NCBI RefSeq assembly: GCF_015706575.1 | Contig: NW_024037055.1 | Location: forward strand, 11,322,262-11,386,261 | Direction of reading: 5' to 3' | Source: Patiria miniata | Lineage: Eukaryota; Echinodermata; Asteroidea; Valvatida; Asterinidae | Length of the DNA: 64,000 nt | Shown here: positions 32,990 to 45,594 of the stretch, one piece after another | Numbering within the stretch: the stretch's first letter is position 1 | Layout: each line of letters opens with the position of its first letter | Position numbers and translations under genes: made by a program | Notes under the pieces: generated by a model | Databases searched by the model: none | The model's input: the letters and a program-made list of their open reading frames with translations, nothing else | What the model was told of the DNA's origin: nothing

Positions 32990-34390
32990 TTTTATGGGGC
33001 ATACTGTTTCTGCCTTGTCCATCCGTGTGTGTGCGTGTACAAACACTGCCTTGTTGGGTACCGGAACAATGGGAGGTACCCCACAAGGAATGCCGACCGA
33101 CTTGCGGATATGGATTTTACTCAAAAACTAGGAATTTCCAAGTTGGGTTGATCTGTCGCAAATGGAAGAGTTTTAGAAAAGGGATATTAAGTAGGAATTT
33201 CAGCCCAGGAAATTAATTATGGTTAAAATAAGGGCATTTTGACATAAGTGTGCGACGTTGCAAAATTTTAGTACACGAGAACAAAGGAAGTACCCCACTT
33301 CTATGCCTATGTAAGCGTGCATGAGTTTGTCTTACATACGCAGTGTGGACTTCCGAACAAAAGACGTCCACATAATGTAGGTAGCACCGACGTTGTGTGG
33401 ACTTACCCCACGTCCACACAGTGTTTCCCCATTTCTGGAAAACAGGTTTAGAGGCATTTTTGGGTTAGGTTTATCTGTAGCAGAATGAAGAGAAACACTA
33501 AAGGGAATCATAGAAAAAAAATGGGTTGAAAGAGTTTTCACAGTTTGAGAAAAATGAGTTTTTTCACTGGTTTTTCTTAACTACACGAAAGCAATGGAAA
33601 GTCCACACTAGTCATGTGAAACAAGTATGCGTGTGTGTGTGTGTGTGTGGGTGTACGCGTTCGTTTGTGCGCTCTTGTATTGTATTACGCTCGAGGACAG
33701 ACAACAAAAGGAGCAAAAAGGGGCCTTTGATCCTCGGACAACGGTGCCTATTGTTAAAACCGGTCCTTGATCGTAGTTTATGTGCTTAGTCTATGGGAAA
33801 GTGTTATATTAGAGGGACAAAGGGAAACACAACAGGTTGTCCTCAGGCATATTGTAAAACACGACTGTGTGCGTGCGTGTGCGTGTGTGTCTTTCTGTCT
33901 TGTATTACGCTCGAGGACAGACACAAAGGGAGAACAAAAGATCCTTACAGTCCTTGAACGACAGTGCTTTTGTTCGAAACTGTCCTCGATCGTACGTTTA
34001 CGTGCTTAGTCTATGGGAAAGCGTTATAGTACAGGGACAAACACAATAGGTTGTCCTCAGGCGTATAGTAAAAGACGACTGTGTGTGCATGTTTGGTTTC
34101 ACAGTGATATCTGGATTGTATGTATCTCATGAACCTTGATACAGTGCAGGTAGCTTCCTACCGGTAGATAACATTAGAGAAAATGAACGAGTTTAGACCC
34201 CATAAGACAAAGGCCAAAGTCATTAGGATTAAAACAATAGGATTTTTTTTATTATGCCCCGCGGCAAACTAGGAATTTCCAAGGTGGGTTGATCTGTGGC
34301 AAATGGAAGAGTTTTAGAAAAGGGATATCAAGTCCGAATTTCAGCCTAGGAAATTAACTATGGTTAAATCTGGTTAAATGATAAATCTTT
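32990..34390 (+). repeat. Cluster of ATGGGGCATACTG-type Helitron-like fragments with a duplicated ~225-bp unit
   Basis: It includes three partial starts of the same family as 5207-6522 (32995, 33330 and 34253). It also includes GTGTGT tracts and a unit present twice (33672-33890 and 33898-34090) marked by TTACGCTCGAGGACAGAC, TGCTTAGTCTATGGGAAAG and GGTTGTCCTCAGGC. Blocks CTAGGAATTTCCAA and GATCTGT.GCAAATGGAAGAG occur at 33128 and 34270. Coding is absent; the short ORFs follow the repeats. Confidence 0.65.
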
Positions 34391-34429
34391 TTTTCCGGTT
34401 CTTCCAATTGATCGGCTGTGCGCCGATCG

Positions 34430-36115
34430 CATGAGCGCACTTTCGGAGGTTAAAAAAATACGTCCGTTCGTGCGCCGTGAAACTCGCCCGTTCAGAGTAT
34501 CTCAGGCGGACTTCGATAAATTGTTATCAGTGCCGCCCATGCCCGCTACGGTACGTGATAAAATCGCGGCGGATTCGGGTGGCCGAAGTTCTGTGAAATC
34601 ACCTTTTCCATGAAAAGAAAAGAATGTTTTTGAAGAGTCATTACTGAAGATTGACACAGCTTCACGTGCAGGAATTCGAGTGGCATGTTTTCTACAACTC
34701 CTGTCAGAATACTTGGTGTGTTCTTGTGAGGCAGACTCGCCGGTGTCACCAGAGGCAACTGAGACAGCGTTTCGTTGCCTTGACGACGGGCTACGGCTGT
34801 GCATGGACCAGTTTATGCGATGTCCTTGATGACAATCAACGCCCACCGAGCTAACGTGTTGGATACAATATTTGTTTCCTCTGATGGTTTGAGGTCCAGC
34901 CTGGAATCCCTCCCTCGACTGAGTTCTGACTTGTTTGGAGAGAAATTCCAAGAGATCATGCAAGCTGAAGCGAAGTGGATAAAAGCTACGAACAAGATCA
35001 ATCTCAATAGACAGCCTAGTCTGAAGGGCAGCTCTCGTCCGGCCAGAAGTGGCAGTGCAACGACTAGGGGCAAGACATTCCCCCGTAAACCGTTGACGCC
35101 GTTTGCCTCCAACCCATCGGGCTCGTCTTACAAGGCCACTACAACAGTGGGACAGAGTCAGTAGGGGGTCGACTCATACGTTTCGCAAGGACGTGGGCCC
35201 TTTTGTGCAACGACGGGTGGGTACTCAAAACAGTAACTTCCGGCTACGAAATAGAGTTCACGAGTACTCCCCCGTCTGCATACCTACCGAGAGTAACACC
35301 GATTCCATCCGACAAGACCAAGCACAACACCTTTAGCAGTGGTAGGAGACTTCCTCATGCACCTGTTCCATGAGGATCTGACGGTATCCACTATTCGGGG
35401 CTACAGATCAGCCATAGCGGCTGTCCATTATGATTCCTGGATGGATCTACGTTGTCCGATAATGCTAGCCTGACTCAGCTCATGCGGGGGATGTTCGTTG
35501 AGAGGCCTCCATCTAAGAAGCTGGTTCCGTCTTGGGATCTGGCACAGGTCCTTCAGGTTTTGGCGGGACCGCCATATGAACCTATGTCCAACGCCTCTTT
35601 GTTCGACCTATCCGTCAAAACGGTCTTCCTGTTAGCCACGGCCACGGCTAGACGAAGAAGCGAGATTCATGCCCTTTCGGTGGAACCGGGGCATATCCGA
35701 TGGGAACCCAACGGGGTACGACTGGTGCCTCGTCATGGGTTTTTAACGAAGAATCAATCTCCATCCTTCTTCCCTCCACCGATTTTTGTTCCGGATCTTA
35801 AAGGGTTTTCTTCCGTCCCACAAGATAAATTATGGTGTCCAGTTCGAGCACTGAAATGGTACTTGGCTCAAACAAAACCTTGAGAGGAGACACCACCCAA
35901 CTATTCATTTCAACAAATAAACCTCCCCCCCTCCTTCCCCACGGTGGCTCGCCCTAAAGTTAGATACTAGAGAAAAGAGGACGAGTTGGCCGTAGGCGGG
36001 AGCGGGGGCGGGCGATGGAGGGCGCCCATGTTGTGGTATTAAAATCTAGCGTGGAAGCCTAAGGCTTAGAGAAATATGCAAATTGTAGGTTTAACAGGTA
36101 AGTATCGTCCCTTCG
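34430..36115 (+). mobile_element. DIRS-type retrotransposon fossil C
   Basis: A gag-like first ORF region (about 34430-35165) is followed closely by a tyrosine-recombinase region (about 35300-35885) and then a right terminal region (about 35945-36115, ending near ACAGGTAAGTATCGT). The recombinase region carries the helix TATARRRSEIHALSVE, a typical first catalytic-Arg neighbourhood for this enzyme class. The RT/RNase H part is missing between the two. It is a broken internal-deletion copy with a few breaks. It looks younger than fossils A and B because long stretches still read openly. Confidence 0.8.
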
Positions 36116-36560
36116 CGGACTCCCAAATCACCTTTGATTTGGGGGAATTTGGTTTGTGGATTGTCCTTGGCAATCCTAAGAAGCCTATCGCATTTGGGGC
36201 CGAAAGGTCAAGGGTCAAGGTCACAGTGGCTAAAACAAAAGAAATTTTGTTAATTTGATAACTTGAGAAATACATGACATGTGAACTTCAAATTTGGTTT
36301 GTGGATTGTCCTTGGTAATCCGAAGAAGCCTATTGCATTGGGGGTCGAAAGGTCAAGGGTCAAGGTCACAGTGGCTAAATCTTGTATTTATTCTGAGATC
36401 ATAGCGGTTAATTCATATAAAACCTACGGAAAACACTAATGCTGTCAATGAGCATTCCATGTGACCAAGGTACATGTAAGTTGATGTTAAAAGAGTGGTG
36501 TTATGTCTTGGGAACAGTCACGGTTGCGGGGCATTTGTGTTTGTAAACACACCTGACTTG
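36116..36560 (+). mobile_element. Helitron-like repeat with 145-bp-unit copies, ending CTGACTTG
   Basis: It carries about two units of the 145-bp family (AATTTGGTTTGTGGATTGTC, GGTCAAGGTCACAGTGGCTA), then the conserved terminal segment with hairpin GTGTTTGTAAACACAC and CTGACTTG|T. It is 5'-truncated at the DIRS fossil C edge. Confidence 0.65.
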
Positions 36561-36729
36561 TTTTGTTAGGTGTTGGGCTTTAGCCCAAAACCTATTGATA
36601 TTGTATGAATTCAATATTCTTGTTTTTGTTTTATTTATGCTTCTAGACAAATTCTCTGGAACTGTTTGCCAAAATGAAAACATATATGAACTTCAGTTGT
36701 CAATACCTGAATGCACAACCCACTGAAGA

Positions 36730-37305
36730 TGTAGTTTTTTTGCAATTACGTCATCATGACGTCATCGTGGGTCATGTGACGTCATTCCAAAAAATAATAA
36801 ATTTAATCTTTGAAATTCAATATAAAATCAACCGTTAGAGACCGGAACTTGAATTTTGCGGGAATCGATATGACAATACATGCTCTTTATTTTATCTTGT
36901 GCGCGTAAAATCACGTGACCCTTCCTTCCGATCGAAACCGGAAGTGCCTAGTAATTTGAAAGTGGAAAAAGATATGAACTTGCTTTAAACGATGTTAGTG
37001 TCTGCCTGAATTGACCTTTCAAAACAATGATGGGTGACTCCATGAGGTGTTGGAGCGCCCTCTAGCGGCAGGTTAAAAAACGTCAAAAACGCATTTTCAC
37101 TTGATGTCTGTGGCGAATTTTGCGGTATTTGCTTCAAAATTAATGTACATGATGACCATAATGCAGACAAGACCTGTGCGCGAAAAAAAAATTGATTACG
37201 TCATCAGACCGGAAGTTACAATAGAAAGACCTCTAAACCTTAAAAAAATTGCTAAAAAAATATACCATGATAGATATAATCAAGATTTAGCTATATATAA
37301 CACAG
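36730..37305 (+). mobile_element. TGACGTCA Helitron-like repeat (5' part)
   Basis: It shares TGACGTCATCATGACGTC-type sites, TAAAATCAACCGT.AGAGACC and CTTCCTTCCG..CG.AACCGGAAG with 9636-10181 and 37490-37968. It is cut on the right by the PIF-type MITE fragment. Confidence 0.6.
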
Positions 37306-37489
37306 TTAGGCCCCCCCCCCCCAAAAAAAATAGTCGGTCTCTGGTCAGACCGCAGTTCCAGAATTGATGCAGCAATGCGGGGTGTTTTTTTTGGGGGGGG
37401 GGTGGCTTTTTTTTTTTTCAAGCTTGTTTTGTACAGACAAGGTGGGTACTATTTTGCTTTTTTGTGTCCTCATTATACATTGGTGTCCT
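37306..37489. mobile_element. PIF/Harbinger-type MITE fragment
   Basis: It begins TTAGGCC with a C/A run and TAGTCGGTCTCTGGTCAG, matching the complete element at 62216-62595. It contains ACAAGGTGGGTACTATTTTG and GGTGTCCTC, also found there in reverse orientation. The right end is missing. Confidence 0.6.
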
Positions 37490-37968
37490 CGTCATCATTG
37501 GTCACGTGACGTCACGTTGAAGATTAATAGATTTAATCTTTGAAAATTAATATAAAATCAACTGTGAGAGACCTGAACATGACTTTTGCAGGAATCGATA
37601 GAATAATCCAGGGTCTTCATTTTTTATATTATGTGCAAAATCATGTGACCCTTCCTTCCGGTTGAAACTGGAAGTGCCCTGTTATTCAAAATTGGTGAAA
37701 GATGTGAACGATGTATGCTCTGGCTAAGTTGTTATTTACAAAAAAAATATTTTTATAGATGAAAATTGATGTGACGTCCTCATGACGTCACCATGTGACA
37801 TCATAATTCAAAGCCCTGTGAGAATGAAATCACATATTATATGCCACCATTTATTATAAACAGAACTACACATCCTTCCTGGATGGAACTTATACTTGAA
37901 ACATTACATGTTGCATGTCACAAAAATTACCGAAATATCCCTGTGTTTGCCCACAAACATAAGTCTAG
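37490..37968 (+). mobile_element. TGACGTCA Helitron-like repeat with complete CTAG end
   Basis: It is a second copy of the subfamily at 9636-10181. It ends with hairpin TGTGTTTG-CCCA-CAAACATA and AGTCTAG|T (CTAG at 37965-37968). An ATT repeat follows. Confidence 0.7.
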
Positions 37969-38289
37969 TTATTATAATTATGATTATTATTATTATTAAA
38001 CAAAACGAATCAGGTAGAGTAGAAATAGTGCAAGCACTATAAGTTGTGTTACCGCAACCCCCACACACCTGAAGCGTCGCGAAGAAAACAAAAACCATCA
38101 AGAGCCAACAATCAAGATAAAGAATGAGACTTTAACAAGAACATGTGTGATCGACTAAAAACTGGACAATAAAGAGCAACACTAGAAATAACTAGAGTAT
38201 GTGGTACAAACACACTGTGTTGGACTAGCATATGTTTGTGTTTATGGCAAGAAATATGTCTGCTTAATGAACAGAACATAATGCTTTTG

Positions 38290-38646
38290 CGCATTGTTAA
38301 TTGTTGATTGTTGATTGTTGATTGTTGATCGTTGATGTTGGTTGTTGCAGTTGATTGTTGATGTTAATTATTGATGTCGATTGTTGATGTTGAATGTTAA
38401 TTGTTGATTTTGTTGATTTTTGATGTTGTTTGTTGATGTTGAATGTTGATTGTTGATGTTGATTGTTGATGTCGATTGTTGAAGATGATTCTTAATGTTG
38501 ATTGTTTATTTTGATGTTGATTGTTGATTTTGATGTTGATTGTTGATGTTGATTTTTGATGTTGATTGTAGATAGTTGATATTGATAAATGATTATTCAT
38601 GTTAATTGTTCATGATTGTTGATTTTGATTGGTGATTGTTGATGTT
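38290..38646 (+). repeat. TGTTGA/TTGATT minisatellite, left half
   Basis: The stretch is made of GATTGTTGATGTT-type units of 6 and 9-12 bases with drift. It is continued at 39420-39640 by the same motif. An inserted TIR element separates the halves. Confidence 0.9.
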
Positions 38647-39419
38647 CAGTGCGTGAAATTACAGTCGGACATCGGACATTTTCCGACCACTTTCATGGTT
38701 TGTCCGACCAAATGCAGATGTGCTCGGACAAAATGTCCGAGCGATTTATGTATTCTTTGTGGAGTTGTCTTTTTCAGAAGTATGAAATAAACGGTTGCAC
38801 TCAAAAGTATTTTGTTGTTCCGATGATCCGGTCTGTAATACTTACCGTACGCGCGCTGAGCGGCTGCTAACTACATGTACGTGTTGTCTTATATTCACGC
38901 AATAGATGCAACGCGTTTACACCCCAATACATGTAATGAGAATTTAGCAAGATCAAAGTACGTTGTGTTGCGCGGTATGCTTTAAGTGCGTGATTGTTAC
39001 TAAATTCTCACAACGTGGCTTACTACAGAAACGAGCGCGTGAATGCCCGGCGCTTGTCATTGCAACTACATAGTGTGTATTATGGATACGTACGTACGTG
39101 CATGTACACACGTGTATGTACCGTCCACGTGTTTGAAGTATAGTAAACGCGGCCTTTTGAAAGTTCGTCTCGCAAGGTTTCACTTTCACAGAGTAATTTA
39201 CTTGGGAAAAAGGACGCATTTCAAGTTTTCAATCATGAAGAGAGCACTATGTAAGTATGTTTTAACTAGTCCTCGACTGTTGATAACCTATTTGTTTGCT
39301 CATGTGACCTTCAAATTTGGAACGCTAAATGGCAGATCAAAACTTGACAATGGCAGAACACTTTTGATTGTGCTCGGACATTTTGTCTGACCACTTTTTT
39401 TGTCTAATTCCACGCACTG
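38647..39419. mobile_element. TIR element splitting the minisatellite (hAT-like)
   Basis: The left end is CAGTGCGTGAAATTA and the right end, read inward, CAGTGCGTGGAATTA. Subterminal GTCGGACA/TGTCCGA motifs occur on both sides. The 773-bp body has short ORFs without recognisable domains. CAG termini and length suggest hAT. The target duplication cannot be read because the flanks are repeats. Confidence 0.75.
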
Positions 39420-39640
39420 GTGTTGAATGTTGGTGTGGACTGTTGATGTTGATTGTTGATGACGATTGTTGATTGTTGATAGTTGATTGTTGATGTTGAT
39501 TGTTGATGATTGTTGATTTTGATTGCTGATTGTTGATATTGATTGTTGATATTGATTGTTGGTGTTGACGTTGATTGTTGATGTTAATGTTGATTGTTGA
39601 TGTTGATGGTTGAGGGTTGAGGGTTGAGGGTTGAAAAATA
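39420..39640 (+). repeat. TGTTGA minisatellite, right half
   Basis: It has the same units as 38290-38646, ending in GGGTTGA repeats near 39610-39630. Confidence 0.9.
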
Positions 39641-40439
39641 GCGTGTGTAGTAATTATACAGAGGATAGTTAAAAAGAGTCAGGTGAGGATCTGCACGCAT
39701 ATGCTGCTGTAGTGTAAACTTATCAAGTGCAGTCATTAGAAAAACTGATTAAATAGCTGATATAAAAGTAAAGGTCACACACCATTGGCGCAATACAAAA
39801 AATGGCTCATCAAAAACACGTTAAAATTATGCAGCAGCAGGATTCCAGTCGAACCAGTGAGTTTGGCGGTTTTGAGACATCATCAAACAATGAAATAAAA
39901 ATCTTTTTAATTTTGTTGATGCACATGGCTACGGCGACCCGCGCACATACCAGAAACCGGAACCTTTTTTTTTTTACCTTACAGGTACTTTTTTGTTTAA
40001 TTTCGCACATATATTGCCCTGAAAGGCACCATACATTGTACATTAGTGTGCATAATTTTCGGTTTTGAACTGCTCAGGATTGAGGTTACATGGCAAAAGT
40101 GCGTTGCTGATTTCAGAGGACGCACTGTGTCAAGGTCTTGGGCCGGACCTTGTGTTGTTTATGCTCAGCCTAGCATAAATTTAGTCCTTGATTATACTTG
40201 ACATCCTCCGCACTGCTCCAGGATGTCACTGCCTCTGTCTCAGCCTATGGACTGTCATAGCCGGAGGATTTAGCAGGATTCAGGCAGTGGTCACCTCTCC
40301 ACTGACCATATCCAAGAAAAAGTTGAGGAATTTTGCAGGATTGAGGCTATATGCTATTTTTCCATGAGGCCAATTGGAGGATTTTGCAGGATTGAGGCTA
40401 CATCCTAGCAAAAAGGCCTAGGGAGTTAGGGATAAAGGT
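39641..40439. other. Intron 6 sequence with a small GCAGGATTGAGGCTA repeat
   Basis: No gene was recognised. Between about 40075 and 40405 the motif AGGATTGAGG occurs three times, twice as GAGGATTTTGCAGGATTGAGG or nearly so. This is a weak local duplication. Confidence 0.45.
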
Positions 40440-40976
40440 GCATTTTGCAAAGTCCTGTACCTAGAGTCCGATTGTCCGATTGCTTTGAAACTTTGTGTGT
40501 TTAGATAGGGATGTGTCATAGATGAACATCGAGGTGACATCAGGGTAACGTCATCACATAATTTTATATAGATTTCTAAAAATTTTAGAGATTATCGCCA
40601 CATCTCACGTACACATGATAAATTTAAAAATGTTTTTGCAATAGGTTTGTTTCTTAGGTCATAAATATTTGCTGAAAAATGTGTGATGTCATCATGACGT
40701 CATCAACACATAAGGGAGGTCCAATCATCCTGAATCTTGGTGGAAGGTAGATAGAGTTACTTGTATGCAAATACAAAATGACATCAAGATGACGTCATCA
40801 ACTGATTTTTAATAAATGATATGTTTTGGGCTACTCCCAAAATTCTCCATTAAATAGAGTTTGTACACCAAATTATAATTCACATAACTAAATATTGGCA
40901 ACTAAAGTAAAACTCACACACACAAAATAATGCAGAAAATCCCTGTGTTCTGTTCTCACAAGAGACAAAGATCTAG
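40440..40976 (+). mobile_element. TGACGTCA Helitron-like repeat ending CTAG
   Basis: It has the family's order: TTGAAACTTTGTGTGT, GGGATGTGTCATAGATGAAC, TGATGTCATCATGACGTC, then AATGCAGAAAATCC. It ends with a weak hairpin and GATCTAG|T (CTAG at 40973-40976), next to DIRS fossil B. Confidence 0.65.
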
Positions 40977-43900
40977 TCTAAACAGGTTTTTTTCGCAAAG
41001 ACTTGCGGAAAAGCCTTTGGTCTACTTCACTCTATTTACCTGTAGAGCAATACTACTTATGCATATTCCCCCTACCGGCAGGTATTTTCTGCTAAGAGTT
41101 ATATACAGTAGCGCCCTCTGGCGCCCTACCCATAATACCCCGTGGCATGCGTGCCTCGTGAGCGTCGTCTTTTCTCTTAGCGGCAGGTCGGGTAGGACGT
41201 GTGTAAAATAGCTCGCTGTTTTCCTCGTCATTTACTACCCTTTTTTGCGCTTAAGAGAAGTTTATAATAAAAGAGTTAATAAAACAACAGTTTGTAGAGT
41301 TTCTCATCATCTTCTTGGTTGTATTTATTTGATTATTTTGCAGCGTTTGGGGAGAACCAGTCTGTCACAAACCGGGGGGAATTCCTCTCCCACGGGACGG
41401 ACCGAGTTCTCGGGGGACTCTGCCGTAACGCTATGACGTTACCGCGGCAGCAGTCTCTCGTCCGGCACCCTCAGCCACAGTCGGCTGGGGGAGTTGGTAG
41501 TTCCGCCGATCAGTTAAGGGGACCTCGGTCACCTTCTCCGGTCAACTCAGGCGGAACACTCAAACTAAAGGCACACTCCGGCAAGGTTCCTCCAAAACAT
41601 ATCTCCTGTGCCAGAGCAAAGCCTAAGAAGGGCCGTCAGGGCAAGCGTGGCTCAGCAACGAGCGCCGCTGTGTCACCTGGCCCTCCCCCGATCACGGGGC
41701 AGCCCGAGGGGACTAGCCGTCACACTTTGTTGGGCTCTAGTCACCCGTGTCCTTCCGACACAGTGCCGAACACCACTGGTTGTCGGGATGGGCTATTACA
41801 CGGGCTACAGGTCCGTCCAGCGCTCACTCAGCCCACGGGGCCTGAGGGGCTGTCGGCCAGGTACATTATGAGCGATGCGGAGCCGGTCGACCGGGGGATC
41901 CCGGACCGACGGCCCCGTGCTGTCTCGCTCAGAGGGACGACTCTCATCATCGGATTTTTTCCGTTGTTCGGGGGTCCCGGTGCCCCAGGTGTCTTCTGAC
42001 TTGTAGTCAGACACACCCTGGGGCCGTTCTTCTTCAGATTCTGACGGTTCCTCTGACCGGTCCCACCGGGGCAAACGCTCCTGACGTGAGGACTCAATCT
42101 CGAGGTCTGTTTTCCTGCAGTCATTTCAGTCGATTTTACTTACACTATCGGCTATGTCTGCAGGACGCCAGGCGGGCCCTAATGGTGGCCCCCCTGGAGT
42201 GGCGAGCCACGCCCCACAACCCTCGGTTGTTGGTCTAGTCTTACAGTCTCCGGCCACCGGTCACGGTTGGGTGACCCGTGAACAAAGGGACATACCGCAC
42301 AAAGTTAGCCGTGCTCCTGGAGTCTTTATCTGCAGTGAATGCTTCATAGTCGTCATTCATTGGTCACGATTGCGTGGCCCAAGCACAACGAGGTACATGT
42401 ACATGTACAAAAATGAAAAAAACACATGTTCATACATGTACACGTTCATGTATACCACACATGGTTGCGCGCTATACCGGAAGCCTGGCCTACAGCGAAC
42501 GGGACTTCACATTCGCCGGCCGTGGGCCACGGTCGCGTGGTCCAGAGACAACGGGACCTACCGCACACAGTTAGCCGTGCGCCAGGATCCCCGCTTGTGC
42601 TTAGTCTTCACCATCTGCATAGTATTATGTACGATGTATGTCTATTATCTCCGAGGGTGTTGCCCAGCCACCACCGCGTGGTTCTGTACAACAAGCCCCT
42701 CCAGACGGCTCTCAGTCATCGGGGTCATTTTGGCCTTCGCATTCGGCTGATTCATCCGAAGATGACGAAGAATCAGACCGGTTACAATGGCTGTCCATCG
42801 CGGAAACGAAATTCCGTTTGCTGCAGAGGGACATTGCACGGGTACTTAAATTACCCTCCGCCGATGAGCCCCCTCCGCCCGATCAAAATTTTTTCAAATC
42901 AAGCGCAGGACGGGCTCCACATCTAACCATGACAAGGAGTTCCCCATACCTCCGTTGGATCAAATGTGAAACACATCGACAACGGACAAAGGGGTGTCCA
43001 TTTCTCAGGCGGGAACGGCTTCATTATTTTTTATCTAATCCGGGCGAGTTTATTGCACCGATCCCACCGCGGCATACGCTACCGGGATGGGGACTCGGTT
43101 TTTCGGCCCACTCATTACAAGCCTTGCAATTGTTCTTGGCTTTATTATTGGTCATATACGTTTTATACACGTACATGTATTGTCAGGCGGGCACGTTAAT
43201 GAAACGTCCGTCTTCGTTCAGTTGCGAGCCGTGAACTCTGTAGCCCTCTACATTAATCACGGTTGGGTGACTCAAGGACAATGGGACACGCCACGCAGTG
43301 CTTAGCCATGCGGCGGTGTTTCTTGCTGTACTGAGATCGCTACATTGTACATGTGTGCATTACTTGTGTATGTACACTGTCCATTGTCTCCGAGGGAGTT
43401 GTTCGACAACTGACTGTGGCCGTGTGCAACTCGTCCCTCCAGATATGTTTTACGGTTCTCGTTTACGGGGTCTATTCGACTCTTGCAGGCATGTTGTGGA
43501 CCACATTCGAAGGATTGTGCCTGCGTTCAAACTGCCTGCTGCTCTTCAAGCAATAATGTGATCATTACCGTTTTCCGTAAGCGAAATTCGGTATTTTTTT
43601 GTCACATCTTCCCTCTTCAATGCAGCTAAGCACAAGCTGTCAGCAGTAGAGGGACCCCATTATTCAAGCGGCTCTTCGTAAATAATACTCGCAGAAGCTT
43701 GAATACACTTTGCAGTAGAATTAAAGTGGGCTCGGCGATACCTCATGAAGTACATTAGGTTTAATGTTTTAATCTTGACTCGACAGTCTTTAATAGCGGA
43801 CGTGTTGACCGCTATTTTCTTTATCAATTTCACGGTCTGCACTCAGTACTCTATAATTTTACACGAGTGCAGACCCTAGCAATCTTGGCCCGCCGGGGTA

Positions 43901-45594
43901 ACATGATTGATGAACTGTTTCTCCCGTCAAAGGGCGCCCGCCAAAGATTTGAGTCCTACCTTTTAAATTTTTAATGGACAAAGATCTTTTCTTTTGCTGT
44001 GGATATCGATGTTTACATCCATATTGGTCGATGTCGACTACATGTGGGCCAGCGCAGGTGAAGAACAAACAGTTGTTTGTTTTCTCAACTGCATACCTCT
44101 TGAAGTTTGCCCAGATGATTTTGTGTGGCTGTGCTAGCAACATTTTCTGTACGCCATGCCACATAGGATAATGTAACAACGATTTCGATTCGGCTTCAGT
44201 TGTTTTGATGATTTCCATAAGTGACCTACCTGACTCATGACGACCTCCACCCATCTGTCTCGTAGGAGCTCGTCAGAGAGACTTTGAGGCTGACATCAAT
44301 ACCATCAGGCCAGCACAGTGTTGCGCCCGTCTTGTATTTCCCTTGGAAAGATGTTGATGAGATTTAGTCGACTGTCTAACACATCAGCATAGGGAATGAG
44401 CCCTGGCCTGAAGGGTACGCAACTGCAACTCATTTTCAGGCCAGAGCACTGAGAATTTCGCGATTTTCAAACCAAGATTCTCGCTGCAACTTCATTGTGG
44501 CTCCATCCATCCAGATAGTAAAGGCGATATGACTGCGCCGTGGAAACAAAGATTGGTGGCATTCACCTATTTGCTTGTATCAGCCCAGTCCTCACTGCAT
44601 TCAGTGCAGGCCATGACCTGACTTGTGCAGTACCTCCTGTGGTTCGGCGTTGCCAACCTCACAAGGGTGGGCCTCTCACAGATTGCAGCCTAATTCATTA
44701 ACTGTCTGGCGGACATGTTACCCTGCCAGTTAACTGCCCACCACCCACATCTAGTGGCGGATTGGTGAGGCCCTGTGTGAGCATCATTCAAGTTCCATTA
44801 ACATACTTGAGATGCTGGCAGTCTTGGAGAAACTGCGATGTTACTTCTATATTCGGTGTTGTGTCAGATGATCCTGGTTCGATGTGACTTTGACACAGTT
44901 GTAGTTTACATCGACGACCAGGTGGGCAGGCAGCCTGCACACCTGTGTACACTCACTTGAGAAATACCCCATTGGGGTTTTTTCCTCATAGCTTCTTGCT
45001 TTCGACGGTCCTCCTCCCAAGCAAGGACAACTAACCACATGTCAATCTGACTTGTTTCATGAACTAGTCACAGATTTCCAGGCTAATGCCATAGGATTCC
45101 TGACCCCTACACATGGCACACGAATACGATGGTCTGTCCGATGAAGACGGACAGGCTACTTATATACACCTTCCTGTCGTCTTCCTCTTATCCCTCAGGT
45201 ACTTAATCAACTGGAGCAGAAGGACGACGAAGTCCTCTTCTTAACTCCATGTTGACCCCATTGATTGGTTTTCCAGGGCTATAACCATTCCCACCCAGCT
45301 CCGCAGGAATTTCTCCTGATGTACTGGATGCTGTAATGCTCTCCTGTTCACATCAGACCTTTCTCAAACAAGCCATGGCTTTTACAGCCTGCACTTGAGG
45401 GACTTCTAACATGACAGTAGATTACTTAATGTTAGTCAGTTGAACGTCCGTGTCAGTTAACTTAAGGGGATGTTTTAACACCCCTGAATTGCAGGACCTC
45501 TTCAACACCTTCTTATCCAAAAGTGTTATAGAGATCTTTAGAGTTCTGTGAACCAGTGAACAATTTCACATCTGTTTCATTGGTTCCTACGGTT

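Noticed and set aside
39043-39390. 115-codon ORF inside the TIR element as its transposase
   Set aside because: No transposase motif; TACGTACGTG and TACATG simple sequence drives the frame.
41319-41999. 226-codon ORF as a host gene
   Set aside because: It sits just behind a DIRS terminal repeat, is Pro/Ser/Gly-rich and belongs to the gag-like region of fossil B.
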